From contig JAFMSR010000015.1 in assembly GCA_022818135.1 (NCBI GenBank), positions 31,541,929 to 31,605,928 of the forward strand: a DNA stretch of 64,000 nt. The letters run 5' to 3'. Origin of the DNA: Saxidomus purpurata. Its lineage: Eukaryota; Mollusca; Bivalvia; Venerida; Veneridae. Position numbers and translations under genes: made by a program. Shown in pieces: positions 1-13,070 of this stretch (within the stretch, counting starts at the first letter, position 1; every line of letters starts with the position of its first letter). The notes beneath the pieces were generated by a model. It ran no database searches. It saw only the letters and a list, made by a program, of their open reading frames with translations, and was not told the origin of the DNA.

Positions 1-2100
1 TTGTGGTGCATAGTTTCATGTAACAGCTAGATTTCCATATCGTATTTCAATTTATTGGTTTACATAGGTGTTTCTTATAACTTATAGACATTAAAGACAT
101 TTTCGAGGAAACTCAAGTTTTTAGCAAAATCTGTGGGAGTGCTGCTTTAATGCCTCAGATATTCAGTCATACTTTAAAGAATACTTTCAGAAACGTGTAA
201 GTATCATTTCGGTGAGAATCTGTAAGTTCTATGGTTTTAAATAAAATAGAGAACATTATCTCCAATGTGTTAAATGGTTTCAAAAATACACACAAAAATA
301 AAACATATACAGAAAATACTGGTATGCGACTGTGTAGTAAAGTTGTTAGAATGTTCGAATACTTGAATACATGTACTGGTTTTTACACAGCTGAAAGATT
401 ATAGACCAACTGTTCAACAGGAGCATGAAGATGTCTCACCCAGCACACAGAAGAACAACAGGCACCGGATCTATACACAAAATATATGCCGTTATTCACT
501 TTTGCATCAATTACTCCATGCAGTTATTCAGACAAACTTTCATCCATTGTTTCCTGCCGTCAAGTTTTCCACGTAGACATTAGTTGTACAAGATGCAGAC
601 GTGAATCCACTCATCACGACACATTCAACAAGGCAGATAACCAGTCACAGGACACGTGTAGACAAAATATGGAAATGGTCCAGTCTTCATACTGAAAACA
701 GAAAAGAAATAGAGTAAATACTAAGAGAAAAACATGTCAGAATGATTTAAATAAAATCATCTTTCAACTTCTAACCTAGACTGGCATCTGTCGTTAGAGT
801 CATAACCTCGTCTTTTCTGAACATTTTACATCTTCACACTTTCTCCTTCCCTTGTTGAGATGAGCTTTGATTGTGACAAATTTTTGATAGAGATATTATA
901 AGACTTCGAGAGAAAAATGCCTCTCATTCTCAACATACTTTTGTAAGTCTATACTTCTAACCCTTCCATTACTAGATTTTTTAAATGGACTCGACTATTT
1001 TTATCCGTTTATTCTGACTGTTCAATAATCAGTAATAATCAATGAATATTTATTGCATCAGTGCAGATCATGATCAGGCTACATTGATCTGCTGGCTCAC
1101 ATCTGTCAGCATTTTTTTTCTGGCTTTTTTGGGGCCGAAATTCGGGTTTTTACGGGTCTGTAGATGCATTCCTTTACCTAGCAGGGCTGTGGCAGCACTC
1201 AGTTGTTTATTTTCAATCTAGATAAAAAGGTTTCTACAATCTGTGTTCCTTTGCATTTTCAGCTGCTGCCTCAATGTAATGAAGCTTCTTGAAAATCTAT
1301 CAATAACAAAAACCTAGTTTGATTCACTTCGAAAAATGAAATCTAACCTGTCTGACTTCACACTTGCACGCCTAATTTTAAAGTAAAAGTTAATTTAAAT
1401 ATGCAAAATATCTTCTCTCAACCTCTCAACCAGTGTATTAAAATCCATAATGAATTCACAATCTTCAGGCTATTTAGACTATATCAGCAGCTAAATTTAG
1501 ATTCATGTAAAAAGATATATGTGTATTACTTATACATGGTTCGACAACCGATTTACTGGCTTGTTTATACATTTGTATATATGACAATTTTCCAGACAGT
1601 AAAAACAAAAGGTTGGTGTCAATGCACGGTAACTAAAATCATATCGTGCTGTTGCTACTTGTTTATTAGTCAATATATTTCATAAACTACACAGAGTTGA
1701 TCGTCAGTAACAATATTAATGATTACTTCTACACACAGTCAGTACGAAGAACTTTACCCCTTACATTCATTTACAACAATGGTAGCCAAGCCCAGTGGGA
1801 AATATGAAAATGTATAGGAAATATAACACTACACGAAACAACTAAAACAAGAGCAACCACTAAATGTTACATAAGTACCAAAGCAACCCTAGATGGTTTT
1901 AGTTAACAATGATTTTATCAATGGGACGAATGTGGTATTAGACATAACGGTTTCTTGACAAACAGTCCAAAAAAGATATTTTCGTTAGAATGTTGTGCCT
2001 TAGCCTGTCAATAAAACACACTACAACTTGTATGACATCAAGCCTTGAGTTTCATTGTAAAAATGCTCCAACAAAAGCATTTCGCGGAAAGGGTTTGTGA
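1..2100. other. Gene-free stretch, nothing recognised
   Basis: AT-rich sequence with frequent stops in all frames. The two short open frames here (486-695 and 1401-1685) have no recognisable domain and no convincing splice partners. No repeat unit, RNA gene or transposon end was recognised. Confidence 0.5.
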
Positions 2101-2750
2101 ACACTGTAAAGAACTCATAAGCAGTTTAATGAGTTCATGGGCAGAAGACTCTTATGTGCTTGTAATTGTATAAAGTTGAATTGAATCCCAAGCAGAATAG
2201 TGTTTCAAGTTAGCAGTGTAAATGATTCCTTTAAAGTGTATAACTGTTTGTAAGTGTGTAAATGATTCTTTAAAGTGTATACTGTTTGTTAGCACTGTAA
2301 ATGATTCCTTTAAAGTGAATAGTGTTTGTTACCATTGTCAATGAGGTCCTGAACTGAATGTCAACTAGTAGTTTGTAAGCAAGTTAAAATGATTTCTGAG
2401 CACAGTAAAAGTGTTTGTTAGCAGTGTAAATGATTCCTGAGCAGTGTAAAGTTTTTGTTAGCAGTGTAAATGATTCCTCTGAACAGTGCAATTGATAGTG
2501 TTTGTTAGCAATGTAATGATTCCTGAACCAGGTAAAGTGTTTGTTAGCAGTGTAAATGATTCCGGAAAAGTGTAAAGTAACAATGGCAGTGTAACTGATT
2601 TATGAGCAAGTGAAGTATTTGTTAGCATCCTATAAATGATTCCTGACCAGTGTAACAAGTTCATGGTAGTGTAAATGTTTACTATCCAGTAGTTTACAAG
2701 TTCAGGACAAGGAAAATGTTTCTTGAGCAGAACCAACGCTTTATTTGTCG
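2100..2750. repeat. Degenerate minisatellite (GTGTAAATGATTCCTGA type)
   Basis: About sixteen imperfect units of roughly 33-40 bp, each a variant of GTTTGTTAGCAGTGTAAATG followed by ATTCCTGAACAGTGTAAA. Units differ by substitutions and small indels, so the array is old or poorly resolved. It borders the single-copy segment at 2725-3580 that reappears in blended form at 3900-4850. Confidence 0.75.
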
Positions 2751-3580
2751 TCATAATTTTAGAATATTATTGAGGAGTCACATGAAAGTTTATCACAAGA
2801 AAATTTAAAGGATAGCACAAAATACATATACATAAGCAGCCTTTTCTCCAGTTTCACTTAAGAGTGCATGACATTAAATAAATTCTACATAGGATGCAAG
2901 TACATGTACAAGATAAGACGTAAGTGCGGGATGTATATGGTTTTACGGTCCAATACATTTTAAAACCATTCAGACACTTGATCAGATCAATTCAAGGGGG
3001 GTCAATTATTGAGCTGAAAACACTGTAAAATTATTGTCTATATAAACCTCATATGTCATCTTTGATCTTCAACTTCTGATATAAACAAATTGCTTTTTTG
3101 TAATTCTAAATAAAAACAGAAAAGTGATTTAGTTTTACTATTAAAGGAAGTTATAGTCTGTTTCTTACAAGTTTCAAACATTTCCTTATACACACTACAT
3201 AAGGTCTGAAAATGATTACATGTCAAGGGTTAAAATAAGTTCCCTATTTATTCTGCTGAATAATGAAAAAAAGAAGCTTTTAAAATATTACATGGAAAAT
3301 AAAAATATTAAATTCAGTTAATGTATAAAGTCAGTAATTAGGGTATCCTATAGCTGTTAAGTTTCAATTATTCAATAGAAGGCTACATTTACAGTAATTT
3401 AATACTAAAATAAGTTGTTCATCTCAGAGCACTACAGATATAAACATTAATTTTGAGACATGTGTACCTTTCCTTCTATTTTTTTTCTAATTACCCTCAC
3501 AAAGACATGCTTAGCCTACCCTTAAAATGATTCTGATGCAGTAAGTGTTTGCCTAAAAGACTAGAAATTCAACTTACAAT
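2725..3580. repeat. Direct duplicate, clean copy (pair 1)
   Basis: Single-copy-looking sequence whose landmarks recur in the same order at about 3910-4850. Examples: ACCAACGCTTTATTTGTC at about 2727 against ACCAACGCTTTTTTGTC at about 3914; GGTCAATTATTGAGCTG at about 3000 against GGTCAATTATTGATCTG at about 4180; TTCTAAATAAAAA at about 3102 and again at about 4289; CTCACAAAGACATGCTTAG at about 3496 against TTCACAAAGACGTGCTTGAG at about 4777. The second copy has foreign TTCATGAAC-type pieces interspersed. Confidence 0.65.
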
Positions 3581-3589
3581 GGGTCCAAT

Positions 3590-5065
3590 CAAAGCCTCCT
3601 CTTTGAAATGCAGTGTACATGATTTCATGAACATTTCAAAGCTTTGTCAAGAATGGTTAATGATTCCTGAACTTTAGATGTAACTTGATTGGTGTTCATG
3701 AACTTTTGGACATGAACTGCTCCTGAAAATACTTCATAAACTGTTCATGAACTACTGAAGAATCATTTCAGAGTTCTTAAATTATCTGTGATCTGATGTT
3801 ATAGGATCAATCACTGAGCATTTCATGTACCACAAGCATTCATGAGCAGTGTCATGAACTATTTAAGAACTGGGACTGACAAATCTCACAGCATGTAAAT
3901 ATTTCTATGTGTACCAACGCTTTTTTGTCACAAGTTTTTGGAGGGATATTTTTCTGATGGAGTACAGAAAGTGTTTTTTTGCAAAAATTTAAGTGACTTC
4001 ATGACAATATTTATGCAAAAGTAAGTGCTTTTCTTGTTTAATTTAACTGTTCATGACTTTTAAGGAACATTCTACATTAGGCTGCAAGTACAAGAAAATA
4101 TGCGTCAAGTGTATAGGTTTTGGTCACAATATTTTAAGACCTTTTTTCACACATCTGATAGCACAAGTCATAATTTAACTGGTCAATTATTGATCTGGCA
4201 ACACTGTACGAAGTAGTCTATACTAAACTAGAGTTTGTTACTTGATCTTCAGGAACTTGTGATGATAATCACATTGTTGTTTTGCAAATTCTAAATAAAA
4301 AAGATTTTAACTTAGTGCAAATTCATGGTTTTGGCCATTAAACTAGTCATGAAATTCATTGCCTTTGAACAACGTTTCAAACATTTCTTATAAACTGTCC
4401 ATCATAGTGAATCTGATACAGCACTGGATTTAGTGTCACATTTAAATGGTTACAAAAAGCGTTTTTTATCACGTTATTGTCATTATTCTGATAGGAATGT
4501 TGTCAAAAAAATAGCACGACAAACTGTTATTCCTGTTGGACAAGTAAAAATATTAATCGTCAGTGGATGAGTTATGGGAAAGTCTGTAATGCATGAATCC
4601 TATAGCTGTTGTAGTTCATCAATTATGTAAGACAGAAGGCTTGTCATAAACATTTCATTAACTATTCATGCATTTTAAGTAATAAGCTGTTCATGCCCAG
4701 AACACTGAAGTAAAAATGGACAATATGCTTATAGAGACATGTAAACTTTCCATGATTTTTTCATCTACATTCAAGTTCACAAAGACGTGCTTGAGCCACT
4801 TCATAAAACAATTTGTTCTTGAGCAGTTCATTAGTTAATCATGAACTGTTCTAGACTACCCTGACAAAGAAAAGTACTTGCACCAAAAGTTCATGATGCT
4901 TTATTAAGAACTGTTCATGAACTCTTTATTTCATGGACATATAAAGACATTTGTCTCATTTTACTTTCACAAAGTCATTTTTGAAGCAACTTTTCATGAA
5001 TTCAGGATTTGAACTATTCATGAATATTTCATGAATAATTCATGAACAGTACTGGTTCATTTCGC
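3590..5065. repeat. TTCATGAAC-rich repeat field with a blended copy of 2725-3580
   Basis: The palindromic motif GTTCATGAAC and variants (TTCATGAACT, ATTCATGAAT) recur at irregular spacing, most densely at 3600-3890 and 4850-5060. Between these blocks, 3910-4850 follows the order of 2725-3580 but with TTCATGA pieces interrupting it. Either a divergent duplication or a consensus artefact. Confidence 0.6.
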
Positions 5066-6869
5066 AGGGGCTATAGCAAATTTTCATTCATGTTTTAACT
5101 CCCGCTTACAGTGGCTTTATGACACTGTTTAACTTTAGTGACACCCTGTCTCATAGGACAAGAAGCATATTATAAACGGTAAGTAATTATTTCTTTAATA
5201 TCTACAAATACACAGCTTACATTGTTGTATATACATAGCATAATTATGTAACTGTGTCAATATACAAGCCTTTTCATAAACCAAACCTTCAACAGTTGAC
5301 ATTTTGAACTGCCACAAACCTCACCAACTTTCATATATTCTGATATCATTAATAACTGGGACCAGGCATATAGACTATTAAATGTTCCTGTTCGCAAAGT
5401 ATGTAACGTTACAACAATTTTTTTTTACCTTCACACTAAATATAATAAACCCTCACGGGTATACCAGGGGTGTTTAAAAAGTCAAGAGAAAATAGTCATA
5501 TGATCTTCTTTAGAAAGTTAAATTATTGGGATAACAGTGTAACCTATCATTTATGTCTATTTAATACGTACCATATTATTTCTAATTAGCGCACCCAGGG
5601 GCACTGCAATATTCAAAACGGGGTGCTTATTGGAATCACTTTTGCAGGAGCATAAAATACGAACACAAGACATGACCCAGAACTCTTAGATCTATTGCAG
5701 TGTTGGGTTTTTAATTACATTTTCCTCAATAAACGGTACATACTGGAAATAAAGTGTTAATTAGAAACAATACGGTATGCTGAACTAGCTAAACCTGCAA
5801 CACATACTTTGGAAAACATGTTCTGTAGTCCATAAAGCAACATCTGCCATAATATGACAATAGTATTCAGATTCATGTGTTTTCAAATCTATTCCAAATG
5901 CACCGGATTTTCTTGAAAAGTCTCATTTACATTATTGTATACGTGCAATTGCACAACAGCTTTCACCCAATTTCAGTTGTATAATGTCGATTTTATATAC
6001 AGAAAGTTTTACATTGTTTGGTATACCTAACTCACCTCGAAATGACGGACTACTGAACAATTGACATGACGCCAATGGTGCTTTAACCCCACCCCTTTGT
6101 TGATGTCGGATCATTTATAACAAAAGAATCCATTTAAACCTTTTCCAGGTGCATTTATTTGTCGTAGGTAAAGTAAAACTTTGATAGGTAATGAAGTCAC
6201 TTGATTGACACCTGGCGTCTGGTCAATTACACTATTGTAAACAATTTTTTTTGGTATTAAAGAATATATCTACATAATTGTACTTATAAGAATACCTCAT
6301 TTTTACTAAGCTTCACTCAAAATTACATGTAACGATGTCACTTAAAAACAGAAATTAAGGTGTCCTGGAAACTTTTCCAACACCCCTCAAATGTCAGCAT
6401 CTTCACCCAGTCCACTGATTCTATACAATGCAGTATTGAAACCATTTCAAATATATGTTAACAGAAGCTGTGTGATTCATATTCAGTTCATTCATTATTC
6501 ATACAGTTTAAAGACTTAATCTTGTTAACATAATTGTAAATTTTAAAAGTTCTTGCAACTAAAATGACACTATACTTGTTCAACACTTCCTGAAGGCGAT
6601 GTCAAACAGAATAAAAGTGGATGCGAGGCAGACAGTGCACCTACAACCTCCAAGCTAGGAGTCGTGGCAGTCTAGTTTAAATGTTTATAAAAACATATAT
6701 ATAAGGTACATTCTTTAAAAGGTCTGGAGTAAAATCTTCAAACCAATGGATATCCAAACAAAAAAATGTTTCAGACCGGTGACGGAGAACCAACAAGAAA
6801 ACATTTTAAGACTAAAACTCTATGACTGTCTATGACTATGAATTTGTTAATTTATTACACATACATCTT

Positions 6870-6870
<1 letters not shown>
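5065..6870. other. Gene-free stretch, nothing recognised
   Basis: AT-rich sequence without a convincing open frame, RNA gene or transposon terminus. A 60-codon antisense frame at 5932-6114 has no recognisable features. Confidence 0.5.

Positions 6871-6902
<32 letters not shown>
6871..6902. repeat. (TA)n microsatellite
   Basis: An uninterrupted run of about 15 TA dinucleotides, followed by further AT-rich sequence with shorter TATA runs to about 6980. Confidence 0.95.
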
Positions 6903-6908
<6 letters not shown>

Positions 6909-7059
6909 CTTCATTTCCTTCATAATATATATACAATGTATATGACAAATATAACAAGCTATATATATTTTTTTCCGTCTAAATATAAATCAATAAGTCA
7001 CTTCCTTATAAAAGTTATTCTAGTTCACGTTTAATGACAAATTTAAAACAATTTTGCAA

Positions 7060-8860
7060 AAAAAATGAAGTATATAATGTCCTTTTTGTTCTTTATTCAA
7101 ATTCTAAAGACCAAGATGTACGGACCTTTTACGTCTTAAATCACTGACAAATGCTAAACATGTTGTACAATAAAAGGTGGCCATTTTAACCGACCAGTCA
7201 TTGTTTATTGATTATGTTAAAATGTCCGTTATGGAAAAAACATGAAAACTGATCTATCGTAATCACCTTGTCTGTCCAGCATGTAATAGGATTACAAAAT
7301 TTGTATAGACGGGCTAATAAGCCTATTCAGTTATTTCTCGATACACATATCCTCTCTAATATAGCTTCATTAAGACTTTAGTATCGTGACAAACAACTTT
7401 TCTTCTAAAAAAAGAACTAGTCTTAAATTCTTCTCGTCGTAGCACTTACTTTATCCATTTGGTGACCGATTTTTTCAAATGTATTTTAGTCTAGACCTAC
7501 CAAATACATTACAGCAATCCGTTAACATCTTGATGAGGATCTTGATGTAAATGAAACTAATTAAACACACTTCAGTCAATATATATCGTAATAAATCTTC
7601 TCGTCAGCTTGCTTTACACATGCTGTGACCAAGTTTTTTTGACATGTTGTGCGGGACTTGACATAACAAATCTAATACGATATAATAGACTGTTTTTACT
7701 TTGATCAGTATAAAGATGTAAATGAAACTAATAAAGCACACTTAAGTTACTGTACATCTGCTTCACATCGCATCCTGCGCTTGCTGCCTGAATTGATTGT
7801 TTTCTTATTTCATCTTATTTTTCTAAACTGGTCCTCTAGTGACATTTTAAGGACAGCTTTTCTGCAAGTCTTTAAATTCTTATTTATGTTTTCATCGTCC
7901 AAAATTAATCTACCCCACAATGCTATCCTGACGAACACCCACGTTTAACCGCCCCTGCTTATTTTTTCTAAAAAGTAAAATAGATGAGCAATAAATATAA
8001 TCGGGATCATTATTCTTCGTCCCTTGAATCAACTAGAGCCCCAAGCTGTAGAAGTAGAGCCCACATGACCTTAATTTATATAGAAATTTTAAACATAATT
8101 GGAGGCAACACAAATGACATGATATAAAATCTGCTCACAGCTAATAAAATAGCGACCATGTGACATGCAATTACATATTGGTTTCCCAGACTTTAATGAA
8201 ACTTGGTCAACAGGAAGTATGTGATAGATAATGCGACCTGACGGCGTAATAAACCTGATTTGTGACTAACAGTTTTATTGTCTCAATATGCACAGTTCAA
8301 TATTGACTTACAAGTCTGTTAAGATTTAGATGACTGGATAATAAAATGTCCTAGAACGAAGCTTCTTGGAAGACTAACACTTGAACTTGTATATGAACTA
8401 AACTTTCAACAAAATTAATACATGATTGTACTAAAAGTTTATTACAAAATAACACCTTCAAGCAATTAGTGATACAAACATTTCTGTATACATATTGTTC
8501 CTGTCTGACTGATATTTGACTGCAGGGATGATCCCAACAACTATAACAGCAAGAAAACTTTCTATTTTCTATTATTTCACTCCTTTTATGTACATGTATA
8601 TTAATCTGTTTTCTGTTGTTGTTTTTTTGTTTATTTTGTGGCATCTTGTTAAAATCTCTGAGTGAGTATTTTAAATTCTCTGAAACTACAGAACAAAATC
8701 AATGGACAATCAAAATAGTTCCATTATATTTTATTTCAGTTCAGCTCAAATTCATTACCTCAGTTATTACCACATTAAACAGCAACGAGAGAAACAATGC
8801 TTCAGGGTTAAAACTAGCAAAGTCAGATTCTGTTTTAGAATTTCAATGTTTCAGTATATG
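7060..8860. repeat. Direct duplicate, clean copy (pair 2)
   Basis: Clean sequence whose landmarks recur in order at 8870-10700. Examples: TTGTTCTTTATTCAAATTCT at 7087 against TTGTTCTTTACTCAAATCTC at about 8875; TTTGGTGACCGATT at about 7459 and about 9297; TTCTAAACTGGTCCTCTA at about 7822 and about 9678; ATTGGTTTCCCAGACTTTAA at about 8177 and about 10096; TTTGTTTATTTTGTGGCATC at about 8626 and about 10580. The 81-codon frame at 8616-8861 has no recognisable domain. Confidence 0.75.
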
Positions 8861-8869
8861 AACTGTCTG

Positions 8870-10700
8870 TAGTTTTGTTCTTTACTCAAATCTCTAAGGT
8901 CCAATTCAAAAATCTCTGTCCTTTAACTACAGCCATTAAATCACCGACAAATGACTGAAGACACTGTGTCAGATAACAAAAGGGGGCCAAGTTTTGCAGT
9001 CTCATTGTTAATTGCTTCACACTGTACAATTGTCCTTATGAAAAATGCATACAACCAATCTATCGTATTTCACCTTGTTGCACTGTACCACTGCAATTAT
9101 TGCACTCTACAACTGCAATTTGTATGTACGCTAATACTGCAATTGTTGCAATCTATTTCTGCAATTACATACCCTCAATTAATTATTGTACATTAACACT
9201 TTAGTTGTCTTTATCACTCAACAACTTTAATTGTAAAAAAGACTAGTCTGTAATCATTACCCTACCACTGGGTTGTTGCATTTAATCTTTACTCCATTTG
9301 GTGACCGATTGCACTTGTTCAAATTTATCTTTACTCTACACCTACCATCACTACAATTGTTACACAATTCTTACATCTTGATGAGCATCTTCAATTGTAA
9401 ATGAAACTAATTAAACAATTGTCAATATATATCGTAATAAATTGTTGCACTCTGCATTTACCACTGTACCAAGTTTTTGATCTATGTTGTGCGGACTTTG
9501 ACATAACAAATCTACCACGAATAATTGACTGTTTTTACTTTTGATCGTATAGATGTAAATGAAACTGAATTGAAGCACTCTTAAGCTTACCACTGTACAT
9601 TGCTGCATTCTACTTGGCAATTCTTGCACTCTAGTCTACACTGCCGAATTGATTGCTTTCTTATTTGGCATCTTATTTTTCTAAACTGGTCCTCTATTTG
9701 ACATTTTAAGCACCTAGCATTTCCCTGCAAGTCTGTTACATTCTTATTTGCAATTGTTGCACTTAGCATCGTACCACTGAAATTAATGCTCCCTACATTG
9801 CCAACTGTTGACACTCTAGCATCTACCACTGCAATTGTTGCATTTACTTTTTCAATTGTTACACTGATAGCAATACAATACAATCGTGGATCATTATTGG
9901 CAATTGTTGCCCCTAGAATCTACCACTGCAATTGTTGCATTCTACTTTGGCAAGCTGTTGCACTATAGCATCTACCACTGCCAATTGTTGCATGCAACTT
10001 TTAAACATAATTGCATGCCACTACAATTGTTACATTATACTTTAGAAACTGTTCACTCTAGCTAATATACCACTGCAATTGACTTGCAATTACATATTGG
10101 TTTCCCAGACTTTAATGAAACTTGGTCAACTGGAAGTATTATAGATAATGCGACCTGACCGAATAAACCTGTTGTCATTAACTACTTTGGCTATTGTCTC
10201 AATATGCACGTTCAATATTGACTTGCAAGTCTGTTAAGCATTTACATGACTGGTAATATGTCTCTAGCATCACCATTGCATTGTTGCACACTACCACTTG
10301 CAATTGTTGCAATCTATCACTAAACTTTCAACAATAATTATATACATTATTCCACTGCAGTTGTTTTATCAAACTACCACCTTCAAGCAATTAGTAACAG
10401 TCAACCATTGTAATCATGTACCTACCATGATTGTTGCATAACTTTATTCTTGACTATCCCATTGCACTTCAGGACCACTTTATCCTTTCAACTATAACAC
10501 CCATAACTTTCAATTGTTTCTATTATATTCATTCCTTTTATGCACAACTGTATATTAATCTGTTTTCATTGTTGTATTTTTGTTTATTTTGTGGCATCTT
10601 GTTAAATCTCTAGCTGAGTATTGTTGCATTCTCTGAAACTACAGAACAAAATCACTGACAATCAATGTTGCATTATATTTTGATTTGCAGTCCAGCATCT
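8870..10700. repeat. Blended second copy of 7060-8860
   Basis: This stretch follows the order of 7060-8860 but is interrupted every 10-60 bases by pieces of the CAATTGTTGCA minisatellite found at 10930-12240. The blend is fine-grained: 9080-9400 and 10290-10510 each alternate between the matching part of 7260-7560 or 8370-8590 and the non-repetitive spacer of the array at 11430-11700. For example CCACTGCAGTTGTTTTATC, found at about 11510 in the spacer, occurs at about 10351, followed shortly by ACCTTCAAGCAATTAGT, which belongs to about 8453. This is unlike ordinary divergence. Confidence 0.7.
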
Positions 10701-12250
10701 ACCAATGCATTACCTAGTTGCATTACCACTTTGGCAACGTTGCACTCTAGCAGCAACCACTGCAATTGTTGCATTAAACTTTGGCAAATGTTGCATTCTA
10801 GCTTTTAGCATTTGCAATTATTTCAGTAATTTGGCAACAGTCTGCACTCTAGCATCTACTACTGAAATTGTTCTTCTACTTAGGCCAATTGTTGCAAACC
10901 TCTAGCATCTACCACTGCCATTAAGTTGCATTCAAATTGGCAACTGTTGCATTAGCATCTACCACGGGCAAGTTGTTGCATTCTATACTTTGGCAATTGT
11001 TGCACCTCTAGCACTCTACCACTGCAATTGTTGCATTCTACATTGGCTTGTTTGCACTTCTAGCACTCTACCACTGCAATTGTTGCATTCTACTATTGGC
11101 AATTGTTGCACTCTAGCATCTACCACTGCAATTGTTGCATTCTACTTTGGCAATTGTTGCACTCTAGCATCTACCACTGCAATTGTTGCATTCTACTTTG
11201 GCAATTGTTGCACTCTAGCATCTACCACTGCAATTGTTGCATTCTACTTTGGCAACTGTTGCACTCTAGCATCTACCACTGCAATTGTTGCATTCTACTT
11301 TGGCAACTGTTGCACTCTAGCATCTACCACTGCAATTGTTGCATTCTACTTTGGCAATTGTTGCACTCTAGCATCTACCACTGCAATTGTTGCATTCTAC
11401 TTTGGCAATTGTTGCACTCTAGCATCTACCATTGCAATTGTTGCACTCTACCACTGCAATTGTTGCAATCTATCACTGCAATTATTACACTCAATTAATT
11501 ATTGTACACTACCACTGCAGTTGTTTTATCACTCTACCACTGTAATTGTAACAGTCTACCACTGTAATCATTACCCTACCACTGGAGTTGTTGCATTTAA
11601 TCTTTCACTTCTTGCACTTTCCGATTGCACTTGGACCACTTTATCTTTCACTTGCTACACTCCATCACTACAATTGTTTCACAATATCTTTCACTTGATG
11701 CACAACTGCAATTGTTGTACTCTACCATTGCAATTGTTGCATTCTACTATGGCAATTGTTGCACTCTAGCATCTACCACTGCAATTATTGCATTCTACTT
11801 TGGCAATTGTTGCACTCTACCACTGCAATTGTTGCATTCTACTTTGGCAATTGTTGCACTCTAGCATCTACCACTGCAATTGTTGCATTCTACTTTGGCA
11901 ACTGTTGCAATCATTAGCATCTACCACTGAAATTGTTGCATTCTAATATTTGGCAACTCTTGCACTCTAGCATCTACCACTGCAATTGTTGCATTCTACT
12001 TTGGCAATTGTTGCACTCTAGCATCTACCACTGAAATTGTTGCATTCTACTTTGGCAACTGTTGCACTCTAGCATCTACCACTGCAATTGTTGCATTCTA
12101 CTTTGGCAACTGTTGCACTCTAGCATCTACCACTGCAATTGTTGCATTCTACTTTGGCAATTGTTGCACTCTAGCATCTACCATTGAAATTGTTGCATTC
12201 TACTTTGGCAATTGTTGCACTCTACCACTGCAATTGTTACACTCTACCTG
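10700..12250. repeat. 51-bp minisatellite (CTCTAGCATCTACCACTG unit)
   Basis: Near-identical 51-bp units contain, in order, CTCTAGCATCTACCACTG, CAATTGTTGCATTCTA and CTTTGGCAATTGTTGCA. They are cleanest at 11100-11430 and 11850-12230 and ragged at 10700-11100. A spacer at about 11430-11700 keeps CAATTGTTGC pieces but loses the period. Because 51 is divisible by 3, long open frames with 17-residue repeats run through the array; these are by-products of the period, not genes. Each unit has two CAATTG E-box hexamers, which are simply part of the repeat. Confidence 0.9.
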
Positions 12251-13070
12251 TTCAAATGTTGCACTCTATCATTCACTTGCTGCACTTTACTACTTCTACT
12301 AGTGCATTCTGCTCTATCAACAACAAATCATAAGCAATATGATGTAAACTGTAAAAAAAAAAATATCAAAAGTTGAAAACAATGGATTTATTTGTATACA
12401 GTATTGATTATGGTGAACTATGTATGGACCGAAGTCTAACCCCCTATGAATAGTCAATGACATTGATGGATAAGAATACTTTTACTTTATGCATGTAAAC
12501 AAATTTAATACAAAATAAGAAATTTTACACTGAGTATTTTTGTCTACCATAAAAGCCATAATACTATATCTTTTATTACAACTTTTACAATGTATCAATA
12601 AACTGACTGTCTGGGGTCCCCGGCAGCCACCGAAAACCCATCAAAGGGGCTGGCGATACTTAAGTCTTAACATATGTGTCTCATAGGAACCAGTACAGTC
12701 TTAAATTACTCATTTATCTTAATAAATATATAACATTATAAATTTTTCTCAAGAATTGCTTAACGATTTTTTCAGTACAAAGATGTATGTCTGATTCCCT
12801 AGATACCAGTCTGTACTTGGTTACATCAACTAACATAGCATATGACTAAAGCAACCGCTGAAATTCTGTCACTGATCCCTGGTGTTTGAGCATTAGAAAA
12901 GAAAAGTATGCCCATCACTAGACTAAGTATCGCACTAAAGTGGAAGTTGAATAGCAAAAAATAAGATTCTGTCCTTTTATTGCAGTATCTTGCATGATAG
13001 CTGGACCAGACGGGCAGAAGAAGAGTTGAAATAATATATATAAGAAAGAACCTGACGTTAAATATAATAA
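12250..13070. other. Gene-free stretch, nothing recognised
   Basis: AT-rich sequence after the minisatellite, with an A-run near 12353. An 85-codon antisense frame at 12826-13083 is hydrophobic in places but has no recognisable family, and I do not call it a gene. Confidence 0.45.

Noticed and set aside
8616..8861. 81-codon plus-strand frame
   Set aside because: No domain, AT-rich composition, and its counterpart in the duplicated stretch is not kept open.
10990..11769. Long open frame with 17-residue repeats
   Set aside because: Produced by a 51-bp minisatellite whose period is a multiple of three; a second frame of the same array is open too (11103-11498).
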